NCBI RefSeq assembly: GCF_015330125.1
Contig: NZ_JADDXR010000002.1
Span: 248,001-312,000, forward strand
Direction of reading: 5' to 3'
Length of the DNA stretch: 64,000 nucleotides
From: Zobellia nedashkovskayae
Lineage (GTDB): Bacteria; Bacteroidota; Bacteroidia; Flavobacteriales; Flavobacteriaceae
Below are positions 44,091 through 52,629 of the stretch, piece after piece. A program made the translations under genes and the position numbers. The notes below the pieces were generated by a model, which searched no databases, was not told where the DNA came from, and saw only the letters and a list, made by a program, of their open reading frames with translations. Position 1 is the first letter of the stretch, and every line of letters begins with the position of its first letter.

Positions 44091-44840
44091 TTAGATAGCT
44101 TTTATAATGGCAACAAAATCATCTGCAACCAAAGCGGCTCCACCAATAAGACCACCGTCTACGTCTGGTTTACCAAAAATTTCTCCTGCATTACCAGGTT
44201 TAACACTACCTCCGTAAAGAATAGAAACATTGTTCGCTATAGTTGCGTCATAAGCTTCTGTAATTGTTTTACGGATAAAAGCGTGCATTTCCTGTGCTTG
44301 ATCTGCTGAAGCTGTTTCACCAGTTCCAATAGCCCAAACTGGCTCATAAGCCAAAACTATTTTACTCCAAGCAGATGCTTCTAAAGAGAAAAGCGCATTT
44401 TTCAATTGGCTTTCTACTACATTAAAGTGATTATCAGATTTTCTATCTTCTAGTTCTTCACCAAAGCAAAACATTACACGAATGTTTTTACCTAAAGCTG
44501 TAACTACTTTTTTAGCCAATATCTCATCAGTTTCACCAAAATAAGCTCTTCTTTCCGAGTGACCAATAATTGCAGTATCCACACCGATACTCAACAACAT
44601 ATCTGCTGAAATCTCACCTGTATATGCTCCGCTTTCTGCAAAATGCATATTCTGGGCAATAACTTCTATAACCGAAGAATCTAAAGTTCTAACAGCAGAA
44701 GCCAAGTTTACATAAGTTGGCGCAACCATAACCTCAGCCTGAGTATCCGGTAACTTAGCTGCTAACTCAGTTAACAATGCTTCCGTTTCAGGTAAGTTTT
44801 TATTCATTTTCCAGTTTCCTGCAACAATTTTGCTTCTCAT
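44091..44840 (-). CDS. tpiA: Triosephosphate isomerase
   Basis: Glycolytic and gluconeogenic TIM-barrel enzyme interconverting DHAP and GAP. Catalytic residues are Lys in GNWKMNKN, His in IIGHSERRAYFGE and Glu in LAYEPVWAIGTG; the phosphate loops GGSVKPGNAG and LIGGAALVAD are intact. The frame reaches a TTG at 44846, but the ATG at 44840 (MRSKIVAGNWK) is the normal start, giving 249 aa. Confidence 0.97.
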   Translation of the reverse strand: MRSKIVAGNWKMNKNLPETEALLTELAAKLPDTQAEVMVAPTYVNLASAVRTLDSSVIEVIAQNMHFAESGAYTGEISADMLLSIGVDTAIIGHSERRAYFGETDEILAKKVVTALGKNIRVMFCFGEELEDRKSDNHFNVVESQLKNALFSLEASAWSKIVLAYEPVWAIGTGETASADQAQEMHAFIRKTITEAYDATIANNVSILYGGSVKPGNAGEIFGKPDVDGGLIGGAALVADDFVAIIKAI

Positions 44841-44897
44841 TTTCAAAGTGTTTAGTGTTATTGTATAGGGTTCAATTCAAATTTATCAACTTAAAAA

Positions 44898-45995
44898 TTA
44901 ATCAAAAGTCAACTCATCTAAATCATTATAATGTACTTTTTGTTTTATAGTTCCTTTTTCCAAAACCAATGCTCCGGGATTAGAACGTACAATGGTCTTT
45001 AAGGCCGTCTCATCTGTAAAATAAAAATCAAAATTTAATCTATAGGCTTTCTTCAAGGTACTCGTCTGCTCATCGTTAGATGCAGACATACCAATTACCT
45101 TATAGCCTTTCTTTATTGCCTTATCCGTCACTTTTTTGACCTCAGAATACACGTCTCTGTTCGTTTTCCTAAGATCATATGCTATAATCATGAGTAACTT
45201 AGGCTCTTGTAGAAGCGTATCTGCCATGTTTATTTTATCCATTTCTATGGTAAAATCATGAATAGGTGGCTCGTAACCCTTCTGTACTTCCGTAGTTTCT
45301 ACATCAATAAATTCACCATCTACCTGAGGATAATCTCCTTGGGTAACGATAATTTTATCATCACCATCTACATTGAACCGCCATGCGTAATCATAAATAG
45401 GTTTGGGCGCATCATCTGGCACAGTCATACCTTCGCTAATATTCGCTCCAATCTTGTATGGTCTGAAATCTATAACTGGCAGATGATTTAACACATAATT
45501 GCAATACCCAACGCAAAGTACCAATGCCACAAGGGTAGCAATTCTTTTTGCATTAGCTCCAAAAATAGGCGTAATATATTGCCTTCCTTTAAACAGGATA
45601 ATTATAAACACTAGAAGAACAATATCTTTTGTAAACGACTCCCAAGGGGTAAGTTTAATAGCATCTCCAAAACAACCACAATCCGTTACTTTATTAAAAT
45701 ATGCCGAATAAAACGTAAGAAAAGTGAACCCTACAATCATTAACAGTAGGCTCCATACGGTAAATTTTACCCGAAAACCTACTAAGAGCATCACTCCTAA
45801 AAGGACTTCTAGGATTACTACAAAAATGGAAATAGCCAAAGCGTGGGGCTCAAAAAATGCAAGATCAAGAACTCCGGGGCTAAAATACTCTTCCAACTTA
45901 AACGAAAAACCAACAGGGTCGTTCAGTTTTATAAAACCACTGATGATAAAAAGTATACCTACAAAAACTCGGCTAATGCCAACAAGATATTTCAT
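44898..45995 (-). CDS. DoxX/MauE-like membrane protein with C-terminal thioredoxin-like region (BT_3928-type)
   Basis: A 365-residue inner-membrane protein. The N-terminal half has four to five helices of the DoxX/MauE type (YLVGISRVFVGILFIISGFI) and the cysteine motif VTDCGCFGDAIKLTPWESFT. The C-terminal periplasmic part (about 220-365) has a thioredoxin-like pattern without a CxxC (LLMIIAYDLRKTNRD, VIGMSASNDEQT). It is conserved next to DUF1599 and tpiA in Bacteroidota. A disulfide or quinone-linked redox role is inferred, not shown. Its ATG is one base after the DUF1599 stop. Confidence 0.87.
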   Translation of the reverse strand: MKYLVGISRVFVGILFIISGFIKLNDPVGFSFKLEEYFSPGVLDLAFFEPHALAISIFVVILEVLLGVMLLVGFRVKFTVWSLLLMIVGFTFLTFYSAYFNKVTDCGCFGDAIKLTPWESFTKDIVLLVFIIILFKGRQYITPIFGANAKRIATLVALVLCVGYCNYVLNHLPVIDFRPYKIGANISEGMTVPDDAPKPIYDYAWRFNVDGDDKIIVTQGDYPQVDGEFIDVETTEVQKGYEPPIHDFTIEMDKINMADTLLQEPKLLMIIAYDLRKTNRDVYSEVKKVTDKAIKKGYKVIGMSASNDEQTSTLKKAYRLNFDFYFTDETALKTIVRSNPGALVLEKGTIKQKVHYNDLDELTFD

Positions 45996-45996
45996 A

Positions 45997-46545
45997 TTAG
46001 GATTTTGAATTTACACCGAGATGAATCATGGCAAAAACCGCATAATTGACCATATCCTGATAATTTGCGTCAATACCTTCGCTCACTAAAGTTTTACCTT
46101 TATTGTCTTCTATCTGCTTAACCCGCAAAAGCTTTTGTAAAATAAGATCGGTTAAAGAGCTTACCCGCATATCGCGCCAAGCCTCTCCATAGTCATGGTT
46201 TTTATTTTCCATGAGCGTCTTTGTGGTCGTAGCATGTTTATCAAAAAGTTCCACTGCCTGAGCCACAGAAAGGTCTGGCTGATCCGCCACTCCTTTTTCC
46301 AACTGAACAAGTGCCATTATGGAGTAATTGATAATTCCAATAAATTCAGAACGTTCACCTTCATCTACCTTACGCACGTCATTTTCCTGCAAACTTCGGA
46401 TGCGTTGTGCTTTAATAAAAATCTGGTCTGTTAATGAGGGAAGCCGTAAAATACGCCAAGCACTACCGTAGTCCTTCATTTTCTTTTCAAAGAGGTCTCT
46501 ACAGGTTTTAATCACCTCATCATATTGTTCGGATGTCTTCTGCAT
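45997..46545 (-). CDS. DUF1599 (nucleotide modification associated domain 1) protein
   Basis: A 182-residue soluble helical protein built from two copies of one domain. MKDYGSAWRILRLPSLTDQI in the first half corresponds to NHDYGEAWRDMRVSSLTDLI in the second, and each copy ends in a [IV]NY[SA]xxAxxxL helix. The family has been linked by context to nucleotide modification, but its reaction is not established. First gene of the DoxX-tpiA-prmA-clpS operon and divergent from folP. Confidence 0.88.
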   Translation of the reverse strand: MQKTSEQYDEVIKTCRDLFEKKMKDYGSAWRILRLPSLTDQIFIKAQRIRSLQENDVRKVDEGERSEFIGIINYSIMALVQLEKGVADQPDLSVAQAVELFDKHATTTKTLMENKNHDYGEAWRDMRVSSLTDLILQKLLRVKQIEDNKGKTLVSEGIDANYQDMVNYAVFAMIHLGVNSKS

Positions 46546-46651
46546 GGCTATCCTTTCTAATTTGCGTAAATTTCACTCAAAATTCTGAATTGCTCAAAGT
46601 TCGTGTTTTAAACTTGGTTAATCAAGGGATACCGCTTCAACTTTATCACAT

Positions 46652-47479
46652 ATGACTCTAAATTGTAAAGGCCGCCTTATAGACCTATCCACACCAAAAG
46701 TGATGGGCATTTTAAACTGCACTCCAGACTCGTTTTACGACGGTGGAAAATATCTAGATGATAACTCCATTTTAAAGCAAACTGAAAAAATGTTAAATGA
46801 TGGTGCCACCTTTATCGATGTTGGCGGCTACAGTTCTAGACCAGGTGCCAACCATGTTACGGAAGAAGAAGAAATGAAACGCATGCTTCCGTTAACGGAA
46901 CTATTGCTTAAACAATTTCCTGAAATTATACTGTCTATAGACACCTTCAGAAGCAATGTTGCATCTGCTTGTCTTGATGCCGGAGCTGCTATTATAAATG
47001 ACATTTCTGCAGGTAAATTAGACAACAATATGTTGTCTACAGTGGCCAAGCATCACGTGCCTTACATTATGATGCACATGAAAGGAACGCCGCAGAACAT
47101 GCAGCAACAGACAAATTATGACAACCTTTTAGTTGACATAATTAAATATTTCTCTGAACGAATTGCAGCTGCAAAAGCTTTAGGTATTACCGATGTTATT
47201 GTAGACCCTGGATTTGGATTTGCCAAGACCCTTGAGCAGAATTATGAAATTCTACAAAAATTGAACCTTTTTCAAAATTTGGAATATCCTTTACTAGTTG
47301 GCATTAGCCGAAAATCCATGATTTACAAAGTTCTCAAAACCGATGCAAAAAGTGCTTTGAACGGTACCACAGCCCTCAATATGGCCGCATTAATGAATGG
47401 CGCCAATATTTTAAGGGTTCACGACGTTAAAGAAGCGTATGAATGTGTTAAACTTGCAGAAGAATTAATGCCTTGTTAA
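46652..47479 (+). CDS. folP: Dihydropteroate synthase
   Basis: Condenses hydroxymethyl-dihydropterin pyrophosphate with p-aminobenzoate in folate synthesis; target class of sulfonamides. TIM-barrel signatures are VMGILNCTPDSFYDGGKY, the ATFIDVGGYSSRPGA segment, SIDTFRSNVA, INDISAG, MHMKGTPQNM, DPGFGFAKT and the final RVHDVKEA. ATG at 46652; 275 aa is standard. cdaA follows 41 bases later, an arrangement common in Bacteroidota. Confidence 0.97.
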   Translation: MTLNCKGRLIDLSTPKVMGILNCTPDSFYDGGKYLDDNSILKQTEKMLNDGATFIDVGGYSSRPGANHVTEEEEMKRMLPLTELLLKQFPEIILSIDTFRSNVASACLDAGAAIINDISAGKLDNNMLSTVAKHHVPYIMMHMKGTPQNMQQQTNYDNLLVDIIKYFSERIAAAKALGITDVIVDPGFGFAKTLEQNYEILQKLNLFQNLEYPLLVGISRKSMIYKVLKTDAKSALNGTTALNMAALMNGANILRVHDVKEAYECVKLAEELMPC

Positions 47480-47520
47480 AAGTGTATGGATTTCATTAAT
47501 TTTACAAAAACGCCTCCGCA

Positions 47521-48309
47521 TTGGACTTTCTGAATTTTCTTGAATTTAAGATTACCGATATACTAGATATTATTCTGGTAGCTATACTGTTGTACTACAT
47601 TTACAAGTTGGTACGAGGTTCTGTTGCTATTAATATTTTTCTTGGTATTGTAATCGTTTGGGGATTCTGGAAACTGACCGAGCTATTGGGCATGGAGATG
47701 ATCAGTAGTCTTGTAGGTGCGTTTATGCAAGTAGGGCTTATTGCCCTTATCATTGTTTTTCAGCAAGAAATTAGAAAATTTCTTTTAATGGTGGGTTCTA
47801 CCAATTTTGCCAACAAAAGAAATTTCATCAAACATTTTAAATTTTTAAGACAAGATGGTGCAACCGTAAGCATGGATGTGGATTCTATTGTTGAGGCATG
47901 TAAAAAAATGAGTTCCACAAAAACGGGCGCATTGATTGTTTTAGAACGAAACAACTCTTTGGACTTTATAAAATCATCCGGAGACAAAATGTATTGTGAA
48001 GTAAATACTCCTATCCTAGAAAGCATTTTTTACAAGAACAGTACGCTACACGATGGAGCAGCCATAATAGAAAACAATTATATTGTTGCCACTAGAGCAA
48101 TTTTACCAGTTTCCAATGAACGTAACATTCCGTTGCGTTTTGGACTTCGTCATAGAGCAGCTGTAGGTGTTACTGAAAAAACAGATGCATTAGGATTAGT
48201 AGTTAGCGAAGAGACGGGAAATATCTCATATATTAGAAATGGAAAGTTTGTTGATTTTGGCAATATGGATGAATTAACGGCCATAATAAAAGAAGATTTA
48301 ATAAGTTAA
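47521..48309 (+). CDS. cdaA: Diadenylate cyclase CdaA
   Basis: Makes the second messenger c-di-AMP from two ATP. Three N-terminal membrane helices (ILDIILVAILLYYIYKLV onward) precede the DAC domain with STLHDGAAIIENN and GLRHRAAVGVTEKTDALGLV, the two catalytic motifs (DGA and RHR). The start codon is TTG at 47521, giving the conserved MDFLNFLEFKITDILD; no ATG precedes it in frame. Its stop overlaps that of the converging ABC exporter gene within a TTAA palindrome. Confidence 0.95.
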   Translation: MDFLNFLEFKITDILDIILVAILLYYIYKLVRGSVAINIFLGIVIVWGFWKLTELLGMEMISSLVGAFMQVGLIALIIVFQQEIRKFLLMVGSTNFANKRNFIKHFKFLRQDGATVSMDVDSIVEACKKMSSTKTGALIVLERNNSLDFIKSSGDKMYCEVNTPILESIFYKNSTLHDGAAIIENNYIVATRAILPVSNERNIPLRFGLRHRAAVGVTEKTDALGLVVSEETGNISYIRNGKFVDFGNMDELTAIIKEDLIS

Positions 48310-50072
48310 GCTACTTCTTCCGAAAGGAATTGAGCTTCGTAAAGACCGCTGTAATATCCTCCTTTTTTAAGCAACTGCTTGTGAGTTCCCGTTTCTACAA
48401 TTTTACCGGCATCCATTACAATTATCTTATCGGCTTTTTTAATGGTGGCCAAACGGTGTGCAATGATTATAGAAGTTCTTCCTTCGGTTATTTTCTCTGT
48501 TGCTCTCTGTATCAACTGCTCAGAATAAGTGTCTACGGATGACGTAGCTTCATCTAAAACCAAAATACTTGGGTTGCTTACATAAGCCCGTAAAAACGCA
48601 ATCAATTGGCGTTGTCCACTAGACAACATTGTTCCTCTTTCTTTTACGTTATATTGATATCCTCCAGGCAGACTGCTTATAAACTCATCCACTCCAATTT
48701 GTTTGGCAGCATCTTCAATAAGCTCGTGGGTTATCTCGGTATTTTTTAAAGAAATATTGTTTTCTATAGTATCAGCAAAAAGGAATACATCTTGAAGCAC
48801 AACAGCAATCTGAGATCTAAGCGAAACCAAACTAAAGTCTTTAATATCTATATCATCAACTAAAATAGAACCCGAATTTATTTCATAAAAGCGGTTCAAT
48901 AAATTAATTATAGTAGACTTCCCTGCACCGGTAGCTCCTACAATTGCCACGGTCTCCCCTGCTTTTACTTCAAAAGAAATACCGTGCAATACTTCTTCCT
49001 CTTCTAAATATCCAAAGTGTACGTCATTAAATTTTATATCTCCTCGTACATCTTCTTTAACCACAGAACCTAAGTCTTGTATATTACTCTGGGTATCCAA
49101 AATTTTAAAAACCCTATTGGCAGCTACCATTCCCATTTGTAGGGTATTGAACTTATCTGCTATTTGTCGTAAAGGTCTAAAAAGCATATCTATCAACAGA
49201 ATAAATGCGAACAGCGTACCTAGTTCTTCCTTAGAAAGATTAGATACATTTTGAAGTCCACCGTACCATACGATCAGGCCCACTGCAATAGAAGAAGAAA
49301 TTTCTGCAATCGGAAAGAAAATGGAGTTGTACCAAACTGTTTTTAACCAAGCATTCTGATGCTTTTCATTGATAACCCTAAATTTTTCACTTTCAATCCT
49401 TTCACGCGTAAACAACTGTACGATTTTCATACCTGTTATCCGTTCTTGCACAAAAGAATTAAGATTGGAAACCTGTGTTCTAACCTCGGCGAAAGCAACT
49501 TTCATTGCCTTTTGAAACAAACGTGTTGCATAAAGAATTAACGGCAATATGGCAAAAACAATGAGCGCTAGACGCCAGTTCATTATTAACATTACCACAG
49601 CGGCAACCAGCATTTTCAACAAATCTGCAACTATAACAAAAAAGCCTTGACTAAAAATTTCACCAATACGCTGCATATCCGCAACCGCACGCGTTACCAG
49701 TACTCCAAGAGAAGAACTGTCAAAATATTTCATTCTAAAGCCCAACATGTGTTTGAACAAGTTGACTCTAATATCTTTTATGACTGATTCTCCCAACCAG
49801 TTGGCGTAGTAGTTAAATGAAAGCTGACTAATAACCTGCCCCAAGAGAACACCGGCCATTGCCAAAGTTAGAATCAATAACTTTTCTTCATCGCCCACCT
49901 TAATGGCGTCGTCAATAATTCTTTGAACTATTATAGGAGTCATTACGGCAAATCCGGATAGCAGAATAGCCGCTAGAGCAACACCATAAAAGGTTGCACG
50001 ATATGGACGCGTATGCGCCAATAAGCGTTTAAACAGCCGCATATCAAATGCTTTTCCAGAATCTTTATCCAT
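48306..50072 (-). CDS. ABC exporter, fused membrane and ATPase domains
   Basis: A 588-residue half-transporter of the MsbA/LmrA-like type. Six helices form the N-terminal membrane domain (about 20-320). The nucleotide-binding domain has Walker A VGATGAGKST, signature LSSGQRQ (a Ser in place of the first Gly of LSGGQ), Walker B ILVLDEATSSVD and H-loop IIIAHRLATI. Lipid or drug export is the family role; the substrate is not assigned. It overlaps the truA stop by 8 bases and is therefore its operon partner. Confidence 0.94.
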   Translation of the reverse strand: MDKDSGKAFDMRLFKRLLAHTRPYRATFYGVALAAILLSGFAVMTPIIVQRIIDDAIKVGDEEKLLILTLAMAGVLLGQVISQLSFNYYANWLGESVIKDIRVNLFKHMLGFRMKYFDSSSLGVLVTRAVADMQRIGEIFSQGFFVIVADLLKMLVAAVVMLIMNWRLALIVFAILPLILYATRLFQKAMKVAFAEVRTQVSNLNSFVQERITGMKIVQLFTRERIESEKFRVINEKHQNAWLKTVWYNSIFFPIAEISSSIAVGLIVWYGGLQNVSNLSKEELGTLFAFILLIDMLFRPLRQIADKFNTLQMGMVAANRVFKILDTQSNIQDLGSVVKEDVRGDIKFNDVHFGYLEEEEVLHGISFEVKAGETVAIVGATGAGKSTIINLLNRFYEINSGSILVDDIDIKDFSLVSLRSQIAVVLQDVFLFADTIENNISLKNTEITHELIEDAAKQIGVDEFISSLPGGYQYNVKERGTMLSSGQRQLIAFLRAYVSNPSILVLDEATSSVDTYSEQLIQRATEKITEGRTSIIIAHRLATIKKADKIIVMDAGKIVETGTHKQLLKKGGYYSGLYEAQFLSEEVA

Positions 50073-50817
50073 GTTTTTCCGTAATCTTTTTGGGGTATAA
50101 AACAGAGGTCAAATATAGCCCTTTTGCCGGTACCGATGGGCCGGCCTTACTTCTGTTCTTGCTATTTATGATTGATTTAACATGGTCTGGCTTTGTTTTA
50201 CCCGTGCCCACTTCTAGCAACGTACCTACTACGGCACGCACCATATTTCTCAAAAAACGGTCTGCGGTTATTGTAAAAACAAGTTTATCTCCTTTTACCT
50301 CCCAAACTGCTCTTTTAACATCACACAGATACGTCCTTACATCTGTATTGGACTTTGAAAAACATTCAAAATCCTTGAACTGCAAAAGCAATCCCGCGGC
50401 TTGATTCATTGCCTCAATATCCAAGGGATGCTTTATGTAATGTGCAAAATCACCATAAAACGGATTTTTATACTGCAACACCCAATATTCATAGGTGCGT
50501 TCTTCCGCATCAAAGCGAGCATGAGCATGTTCGTTTACACCAAAGATATTATGAACAGCAATGGCCTCTGGCAAAAGCGCATTCAATCTATAAACAAATA
50601 ACTGTACATCCTTAATTTCATCAAAATCAAAATGGGCGAACATCTGCTTGGCATGAACACCAGCATCAGTTCTGCCAGCACCTACCAAAGCCACAGGCTC
50701 GCGCAGTAAGGTATAAAATGCCTTTTCAAGAACCTCCTGCACGGTAATGGCATTAGGTTGGTTTTGCCAACCATGGTAGTCTTTACCCAAGTATGAAAAT
50801 TCAATAAAATATCTCAA
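50065..50817 (-). CDS. truA: tRNA pseudouridine(38-40) synthase TruA
   Basis: Converts U38-U40 in tRNA anticodon arms to pseudouridine. The catalytic Asp is in VGAGRTDAGVHAKQ, and the N-terminal FSYLGKDYHGWQNQP and C-terminal FLRNMVRAVVGTLLEVGTGK are family signatures. The start is TTG at 50817 (MRYFIEFSYLG), with no ATG available before the conserved strand. It overlaps the downstream ABC exporter gene by 8 bases. Confidence 0.95.
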   Translation of the reverse strand: MRYFIEFSYLGKDYHGWQNQPNAITVQEVLEKAFYTLLREPVALVGAGRTDAGVHAKQMFAHFDFDEIKDVQLFVYRLNALLPEAIAVHNIFGVNEHAHARFDAEERTYEYWVLQYKNPFYGDFAHYIKHPLDIEAMNQAAGLLLQFKDFECFSKSNTDVRTYLCDVKRAVWEVKGDKLVFTITADRFLRNMVRAVVGTLLEVGTGKTKPDHVKSIINSKNRSKAGPSVPAKGLYLTSVLYPKKITEKHG

Positions 50818-50930
50818 CCGAAACCTTTAATTTTGTGAACCTCAAAGATACTTCTCTTTGATTAAACAGAAGAAGGCTCTCAAAACTATTGATAAGGCCA
50901 AGTCTAATCACATAACTTTTAGTTCAGTAC

Positions 50931-51431
50931 ATGACCAAAATTCTATTGCTTTCTGATACCCATTCCCATATGGACGATGCCATTTTAAAATATGCCCGTC
51001 AAGCGGATGAAATATGGCACGCTGGTGACATAGGAACTTTAGAAGTAACCGACACTTTGCAAAAAATTAAGCCATTAAGAGCGGTTCATGGAAATATTGA
51101 TGATCACGTAATTCAAAAAGAATTTCCTCTCAACAACCGTTTTTTCTGCGAAGGTGTAGAAGTTTTCATGACTCATATTGGCGGATACCCTCCAAAATAT
51201 AATATAAGAACACGTGATATCATAAAGGCTAACCCTCCAAAATTATTTATCTCTGGACATTCTCATATTCTTAAAGTAATGATGGATAAAAAATTGGGTG
51301 TGCTGCATATGAACCCTGGTGCTTGTGGCAAACACGGTTTTCATCAAATACGAACAATGCTCCGCTTTACCATAGACGGAAAAGACATAAAAGACCTAGA
51401 AGTTATAGAACTAGGGAAGCGTGGTGCTTAA
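50931..51431 (+). CDS. YfcE-type metallophosphoesterase
   Basis: A 166-residue stand-alone phosphodiesterase with a complete set of metal motifs: LLSDTHSH, WHAGDIG, VHGNIDDH, MTHIGGYP and ISGHSHIL. The MPPE group of YfcE/MJ0936 acts on small phosphodiesters in vitro; the natural substrate is not known. It diverges from truA and is followed by a strong terminator shared with the interrupted T9SS gene. Confidence 0.93.
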   Translation: MTKILLLSDTHSHMDDAILKYARQADEIWHAGDIGTLEVTDTLQKIKPLRAVHGNIDDHVIQKEFPLNNRFFCEGVEVFMTHIGGYPPKYNIRTRDIIKANPPKLFISGHSHILKVMMDKKLGVLHMNPGACGKHGFHQIRTMLRFTIDGKDIKDLEVIELGKRGA

Positions 51432-51433
51432 AT

Positions 51434-51468
51434 AAAAAAACCTGCACTATACAAAATAGTGCAGGTTT
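51434..51468. terminator. Terminator between yfcE-like and T9SS genes
   Basis: AAACCTGCACTAT (51438-51450) pairs with ATAGTGCAGGTTT (51456-51468). The T-run is best on the minus strand, where it ends the T9SS gene transcript. Confidence 0.85.
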
Positions 51469-51491
51469 CCAACTCTAAGGTTTCGAGGGTA

Positions 51492-52523
51492 TTAATTCTT
51501 GATTAATTTTATGGCTTTCTCACCTTCAGAAGTATTGATGCGCAAAATATAAATTCCTGCATCTAGATCACTGGTATCCACTACATCATTATAATTCCCA
51601 GGTCTATGGCTTTCTTTACTTTTTAAAGTTTTAATTTTTCTGCCATTGAGTGCATATAAATCTACAGTTACATCATCATAGTCCTCAACACTGTATTCAT
51701 ACTCGAATGAATTGACGAATGGGTTTGGAGAGACTGTAAAATCATTGAATGTCTGATTGTCCGTATCATTAAGTTCGTTAGGTAGCTTTGCCTTTAAAGC
51801 ACTACCTGCCCCAGACACTGTAATATCCGACTTGGTAGACGTTGCTAATTTGTTTTTCCAATCATCGTCAAACATCTGAATATTCCATTTGTAATCAGTT
51901 CTTGAAGCTAGGTTTAATGGAATATTAAACTCAACGGAAATTTGCCCTGAATTATTATTACTAGACTGTGTGTCTTGAAGTAATATTTTACCTTCTTTAG
52001 ATAATAACCTTGTTTGTATATGTACTCCGTCATTTTCTGTTTTGTTGAAATTATAAGATACCCGAGCAATTTTCCCAGCAATGATTCTACTAGGTGGCGA
52101 AAAATCAGAAAATGAATTGTTCGCCGGCGGACCTATTAGTGTCATAACCGTAACCGTTTCCTCATAATAGTTTTCAGCAAGTTTTTTTGTCCAATTGCTA
52201 TTGTACATTTGAACATGCCACTTATAAACACCTCCCAGAGGAAGATTTGGTATATCAAATTCAAATACCTGATGACCTGGCCTGGCATATTCTCCTTCTG
52301 TAATTTCTTTTATAACCCTACCAGAAGTAGTCATCAATCTTGCTTGTATATGTACTTCACCAGAACCTTCTTGTGTATATCTTACGGGGAAAGCACTTTT
52401 AAAACCAGAAAATATATAAGTGGGCGCATTATAAATTTCTATCTAGTTTTGGGCATTACCTGCTAAAGAGAAGAGCAATGCAAGAAAAGTAGTTGTAAAA
52501 AGTAGTGTAATTTTTGTTTTCAT
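51492..52523 (-). pseudogene. T9SS type A-sorted surface protein gene interrupted by an amber codon
   Basis: An ATG at 52523 begins a good signal peptide (MKTKITLLFTTTFLALLFSL then AGNAQN), but codon 27 (52445-52443) is TAG. The same frame continues open for 316 more codons: IEIYNAPTYIFSGFKSAFPV, two related Ig-like repeats of about 100 residues (each with a YKW[HN][VI]QM element) and a C-terminal type A sorting domain (TVSPNPFVNSFEYEY to AIKLIKN). The neighbour at 52630-55020 has Ser at the matching place after AQN, so a single change of a Ser codon such as TCG explains the stop. Without readthrough only the signal peptide is made. A sequencing error is the alternative. Confidence 0.85.
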
Positions 52524-52629
52524 AATTTCAATATTTTATGTTTTAAAAAATTGTGTAAAATAAATACCGGAAGTAAACTTTGGATAAAGAACCCGCTCCA
52601 CCCCACAATGGAACGGGAACTTTCAAAAT

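Noticed and set aside
52443..52445. TAG read as pyrrolysine or another programmed recoding signal
   Set aside because: No pyrrolysine genes are in view, the position after a signal peptide is not a known recoding site, and the sister gene has Ser here. A point mutation or error is simpler.
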